Under the pieces are notes generated by a model. That model saw only the letters and a list, made by a program, of their open reading frames with translations, did no database searches and was not told the origin of the DNA. The position numbers and the translations under genes are program-made. A DNA stretch of 64,000 nt from positions 2,232,001-2,296,000 of the forward strand of contig OW121740.1 in the NCBI GenBank assembly GCA_933228675.1, given 5' to 3'. Numbering within the stretch: the stretch's first letter is position 1; every line of letters begins with the position of its first letter. This document shows positions 60,558-64,000 of the stretch, one piece after another. Origin of the DNA: Stomorhina lunata (lineage: Eukaryota > Arthropoda > Insecta > Diptera > Rhiniidae).

Positions 60558-60632
60558 TGTGAAGTAGCTCAGAGGAAGAATCTCCACCTAGCAATCGTAG
60601 GGGTCTGGGTTCGAGCCCCCATGGGGGCATAA
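60558..60632 (+). repeat. tRNA pseudogene or tRNA-derived SINE head
   Basis: TAGCTCAGAGGA (60565-60576) is a good pol III A box and GGTTCGAGCCC (60608-60618) a good B box, 43 nt apart as in tRNAs. A short anticodon-like arm CCTA..TAGG surrounds the loop GCAATCG, which lacks U33. The acceptor and D stems do not pair, so it is not an intact tRNA. An A-rich run follows, as in SINEs. Confidence 0.55.
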
Positions 60633-60875
60633 CAAAAAAATTTTGTATTTCGTTTAAAAATATATTTCTTTAAATAAAACAACAACAAAAAAATGTTTTT
60701 GTCGTTGTTTACCAATTGTTTACCCAAGTCATTACTTTTCTGCAATTGGTAAGTTCTTGTCTCCAATGACGTCCCCATGTTAATGTAATGACTTAAACAC
60801 TGAATGAGTAAGTAGTTCGTGTTCAATTGTTTTGCTGTTTAACTCATTATTTGGTAATGAAAAGTTTTGCTGGGA

Positions 60876-61613
60876 ATGTTATAGTCGGTCAATCACGACT
60901 ATTTGATACCCTTCACTACAAAGCCCATATATGGACCAATGATTTTAAAAGCTTTCTTTTACTCTTAGACACATATCTGTGCTCATTTTTTAAAGTTTTG
61001 AGGTTTAATTACACTGTGATACACCAACATTATTCAGGGGTCCTGATGTTCCAATTCTGTTTTGTTGGAGTCCGTGGAAAATAAAAATGGTTAATTAAAG
61101 TCACTTCGAAAAGTGATTAAATAACGGAAAATGTTGCCAAAAACGAGTTTAATTAGATAATCAACTTTAAACAAAAATAACTAAAGAAATCTGTTTTTTT
61201 GTTACATTTACCGTTATAAAATCACTTTTCGAAGTGACCTAAAAAACCAAAGGTATTTTCGTTTTCCATGCACTCTAACAAAACAGAATTGGTATATGAA
61301 AACCCCTGAATAAATTTTATCTCAATATAGCTGGGATTAGCCGGGAGCTGGGGTCAAACAAATATCGAATGTTTTCAAATTTCGGTTATCGAAAAAGACT
61401 TATCTGTAAAAGGGCTGTAGATGGGGAAAAAAACTCTATTCTAGGAGGGTACCCGAAATAATAATCCGATTTGAACCAAAAAGTATAAGTATAATCTTCG
61501 TACCAAATTAATTATCTTTAAAGTTGCGACCTGTACGTAGATAAACTTCACAAACTTCAGGTAGCGTTACAAACCCAATAGAACCTCTCCTCCTTTGTTG
61601 TTGAAGGGTGTAA
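60876..61613 (-). mobile_element. INE-1-like element split by a foldback element
   Basis: The minus-strand 3' end is at 60876-60915 (GTCGTGATTGACCGAC hairpin). It continues past the foldback insertion (61030-61313) to AACAACAAAGGAGGAGAGG near the 5' end at 61613. It is diverged from the other copies. Confidence 0.6.
61030..61313. mobile_element. Foldback/MITE element with ~100-bp arms
   Basis: The arms are inverted copies. They start TTATTCAGGGGT on the left and end ACCCCTGAATAA on the right. Further in, CCAATTCTGTTTTGTT mirrors AACAAAACAGAATTGG, and GTCACTTCGAAAAGTGAT mirrors ATCACTTTTCGAAGTGAC. The pairing continues to AACGG..ATGTT near 61123-61135, leaving a spacer of about 65 bp. It is inserted in the INE-1-like element at 60.9-61.6 kb, whose sequence resumes on the far side. 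Confidence 0.8.
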
Positions 61614-64000
61614 AAAAATGTGAGTTTCTTATTTTTTGGGCAAAATTAAAAAAAAAGTAAGGATGTGTGACTAATCGAAAAGATATTTTTTATTAATCAA
61701 TAAAAATAATTGGTTTATTTTAATTTTTTAATAGAATATTCAAAAATTCTGATTACCCATAGCTATGAATAATCAAATAATTTGATTTTTCAATAATCAA
61801 ATCTGAATAATTTTGATCAAAAATATAGATAGGTATATATGTATGTACATTAGAGTGGCCCATCTTTAAACTCTGCAATACAGAAAGACGTATCCCCAAT
61901 TTTTTACATTTGACCCCAATAATCCAAGTACAAAGTATGATTCAGATCGGATATCGGGAAAGAGCGCGTTTACTTATAATACATTTTCAAAAAAGCTTGG
62001 TACCGAGAACTAAATAAGCTTTCCAACTAGATACATGACTTCAAAATCGGTTAAAAACATTCCTAATATTTAAGGGTTTCCAAAATATTCTACATATTTG
62101 AAAAGTCTCCCGAGCATATGCAATAAAAAGTATTATTTTTAAAAATTTTAATAAGTTTGAATATTTTACTTATTTGAGACCTCAAGATATTTAAATATCC
62201 ATTTTTGTCACAATTAAGTCACTTTTGACATAGGACGAAAAAAAGTTTTTTTTCATACTGTTTTCAAAACTCGATAACATATTTTGTTGTTCGAGTTTTG
62301 AATTACTAAAATTTTTGTTTTATAGATTAATCATGAGTTTCGAACAATCAAAAACAAAATTAATCAAATAATCAGGTATTCGAAAATTACAGTTAATCGA
62401 TTAATCAGAATTATACTAATCTACGTGTTTGAATAAACGATTAATCGCACATTCTTAAAATAAAAAGGAGTTTCATGTAGATTTTTTATACAAGTTTTGA
62501 ATCAAAATCTAAATTTTTGTGTAAAAAGTGAACTTTTGTTTAAAATGAGAGACTTTGCATAAATAAAAAGAATTAGTGTCAAAATATTTATTTTTTGTTT
62601 GTATACAAATTCTAGTTTTCTTAAAACTGGACAACAACCTATACTCACGTTAATAAAAGTCATCTATAAAAAATTTGAATAAGAGGGGAAATAGACAAAA
62701 ATCATTTTTAAGCAAACTGTCAATTGAGTTTTTGAATAAAGAGAATGAAGAAAAAACAAACAATCATTTTAATACGTTCTCACGTTTATTCGGCGCAATT
62801 TCATTCAATTTTCTTGGGAAAATGAACTAAATTGAATTGAAATCTTGTGTCGAACAAAGTCAATTCCCTAATGTTCTTTATGTATGAGTCGTTCATTTTG
62901 TATGATCGGATATAAACATACTCGTACATATTTTATACATATGGTGTATGCATGCATGTAGATTTAGGGACGAGTGTGCAAAAATGTAAAAATAACTAAG
63001 TTTTTCCTTAAAGCATTTGTAAGTTTGTTTTGTCTGAGTATTTTCCGTTCATGCATACGTTCTTTTTCAGTTTTTGCTTTTTCTCTGCACTTTGCTATTG
63101 GCTTTTGTGCTCAAGTTTGTTGTTTTCATGTTGAATTGATAAAAACAAAAAAATTGGTAAAGTTTGTCTTCATGCATAAGTCACTTGAGTGACATTCATA
63201 TGTATCGTTTAAAATTACTTCTATTATCAGTCATTCTCTTCTGGCGAAATACTACAAAAAGCTCTTTTTTAATATATACAAAATACTCAGATCTTTAAAA
63301 AGAAAGTGCATTAATACAGAGGATTTTTTCTGTATTTTTACTAAATTTGGTGAATATAGTGTAAAAGTATGTGTGTAACATTTTCATTTGTTGTGTCATG
63401 AATTGTTCTTTTTAATTTTTGTTATTTTATGGCTTTAAAAATACATAAAACACATACATTTTTCATATTAAGATAAAAGTGTACACTCAGCCAGTTTACA
63501 TGGTTTCAAAGAGTTTATGCATTTTTCTTCCTAGACTGATATTTTAAAAATAAGTATATTTAGGTGGGTCAAGTTATTTCTTGATCAGGTTATAGTATAA
63601 TCGTATATAATATCAATATAATTTTAGTATAAACAAGAAAACCTGCAAGGTGTTAAGTAAAACTTTCATATTAAGAATGGGAAGCTCAAACTCGATTTAA
63701 GATCATTTTAGAATTAGTTGTAGTTCACGATTTGGACAACCGCCCGGTCGGTTTTTTAACACTAAAGAAATTGACACACCCTAATGTACATACATTTATC
63801 TATATCATACAATTTGTAAATTTCAACCTTTGCAAATGTCATCTATCATGTCAATTACATTGCAATAAGGCTCAATGCAACTTTACATTTTTAATGTAAA
63901 CACATAAAATTTAATAGTAATTTTTAAAAATTCGGATTCTGTTTAAAAACTTAACTTTTGTGTAAAAGCTGATTTTTTTTTGTGATAATAATAAATTTGT
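61614..64000. other. Non-coding stretch, nothing recognised
   Basis: AT-rich; 61690-61830 and 62290-62450 share runs of ATTAATC/TAATCAAA-like sequence. No gene or transposon end supported up to the window edge. Confidence 0.5.

Noticed and set aside
60569..60826. Minus-strand 85-codon frame
   Set aside because: It overlaps the tRNA-like sequence and simple repeats, with no protein features.

Overview
The window reads as nuclear DNA of a higher fly (Diptera), probably a calyptrate such as a blow fly or house-fly relative; this is inference. It is very AT-rich, gene-poor and full of simple repeats. Its one recognisable gene has introns of 61-226 nt with GT-AG ends and a fly-type start context. 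Many interspersed repeats have the layout of the Drosophila INE-1/DINE-1 (Helentron-associated) elements: a TATACCC start, an internal (GTCY)n microsatellite, and a GTCGG..CCGAC hairpin shortly before a CTTACTTGTTTTT end.

Layout. 1-6.1 kb is non-coding with copies of one inverted dispersed repeat. 6.2-7.5 kb holds two INE-1-like elements head to tail. At 11.35-11.6 kb there is a MITE with 27-bp inverted repeats. At 12.79-14.09 kb lies a complete but dead Tc1/mariner-superfamily transposon whose catalytic triad is DD37E. At 15.7-17.2 kb three elements are nested inside one another. At 17.67-20.66 kb (minus strand) is a nine-exon multicopper oxidase (laccase) gene coding for about 720 residues with all copper-binding motifs. 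From 21 kb to the end there is no convincing gene. That part holds more INE-1-like elements (21.1, 24.2, 41.4, 42.1, 44.2, 47.6, 51.8, 56.5, 58.0, 60.9 kb), six AT-rich minisatellite arrays whose units are palindromic (24.6-26.1, 27.6-29.3, 31.9-32.6, 32.9-33.4, 36.2-38.4, 51.3-51.8 kb), two long-armed foldback elements (55.86 and 61.03 kb), tRNA-derived sequences (33.7 and 60.6 kb) and short retroposon insertions with target duplications (16.16 and 42.17 kb).

The most interesting find is at 27.88-28.47 kb. A 488-bp unit, followed by a partial second copy (101-bp direct repeat), sits inside a minisatellite and carries a small type I hammerhead ribozyme at 28,273-28,318. Its core, stem I and stem II are intact. 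Stem III is almost absent, but the self-complementary CGCG in its place could form a shared stem in a dimer. That is the form known from Penelope-like retroelements. Partial copies of the same unit lie at 7.69, 15.64 and 55.63 kb; the two larger ones lack the ribozyme.

The laccase appears to stand alone; no partner gene is visible. Everything else is repeat-derived or unannotatable intergenic (or very long intronic) DNA. All calls come from reading the sequence by eye, so percent identities and copy numbers are approximate.
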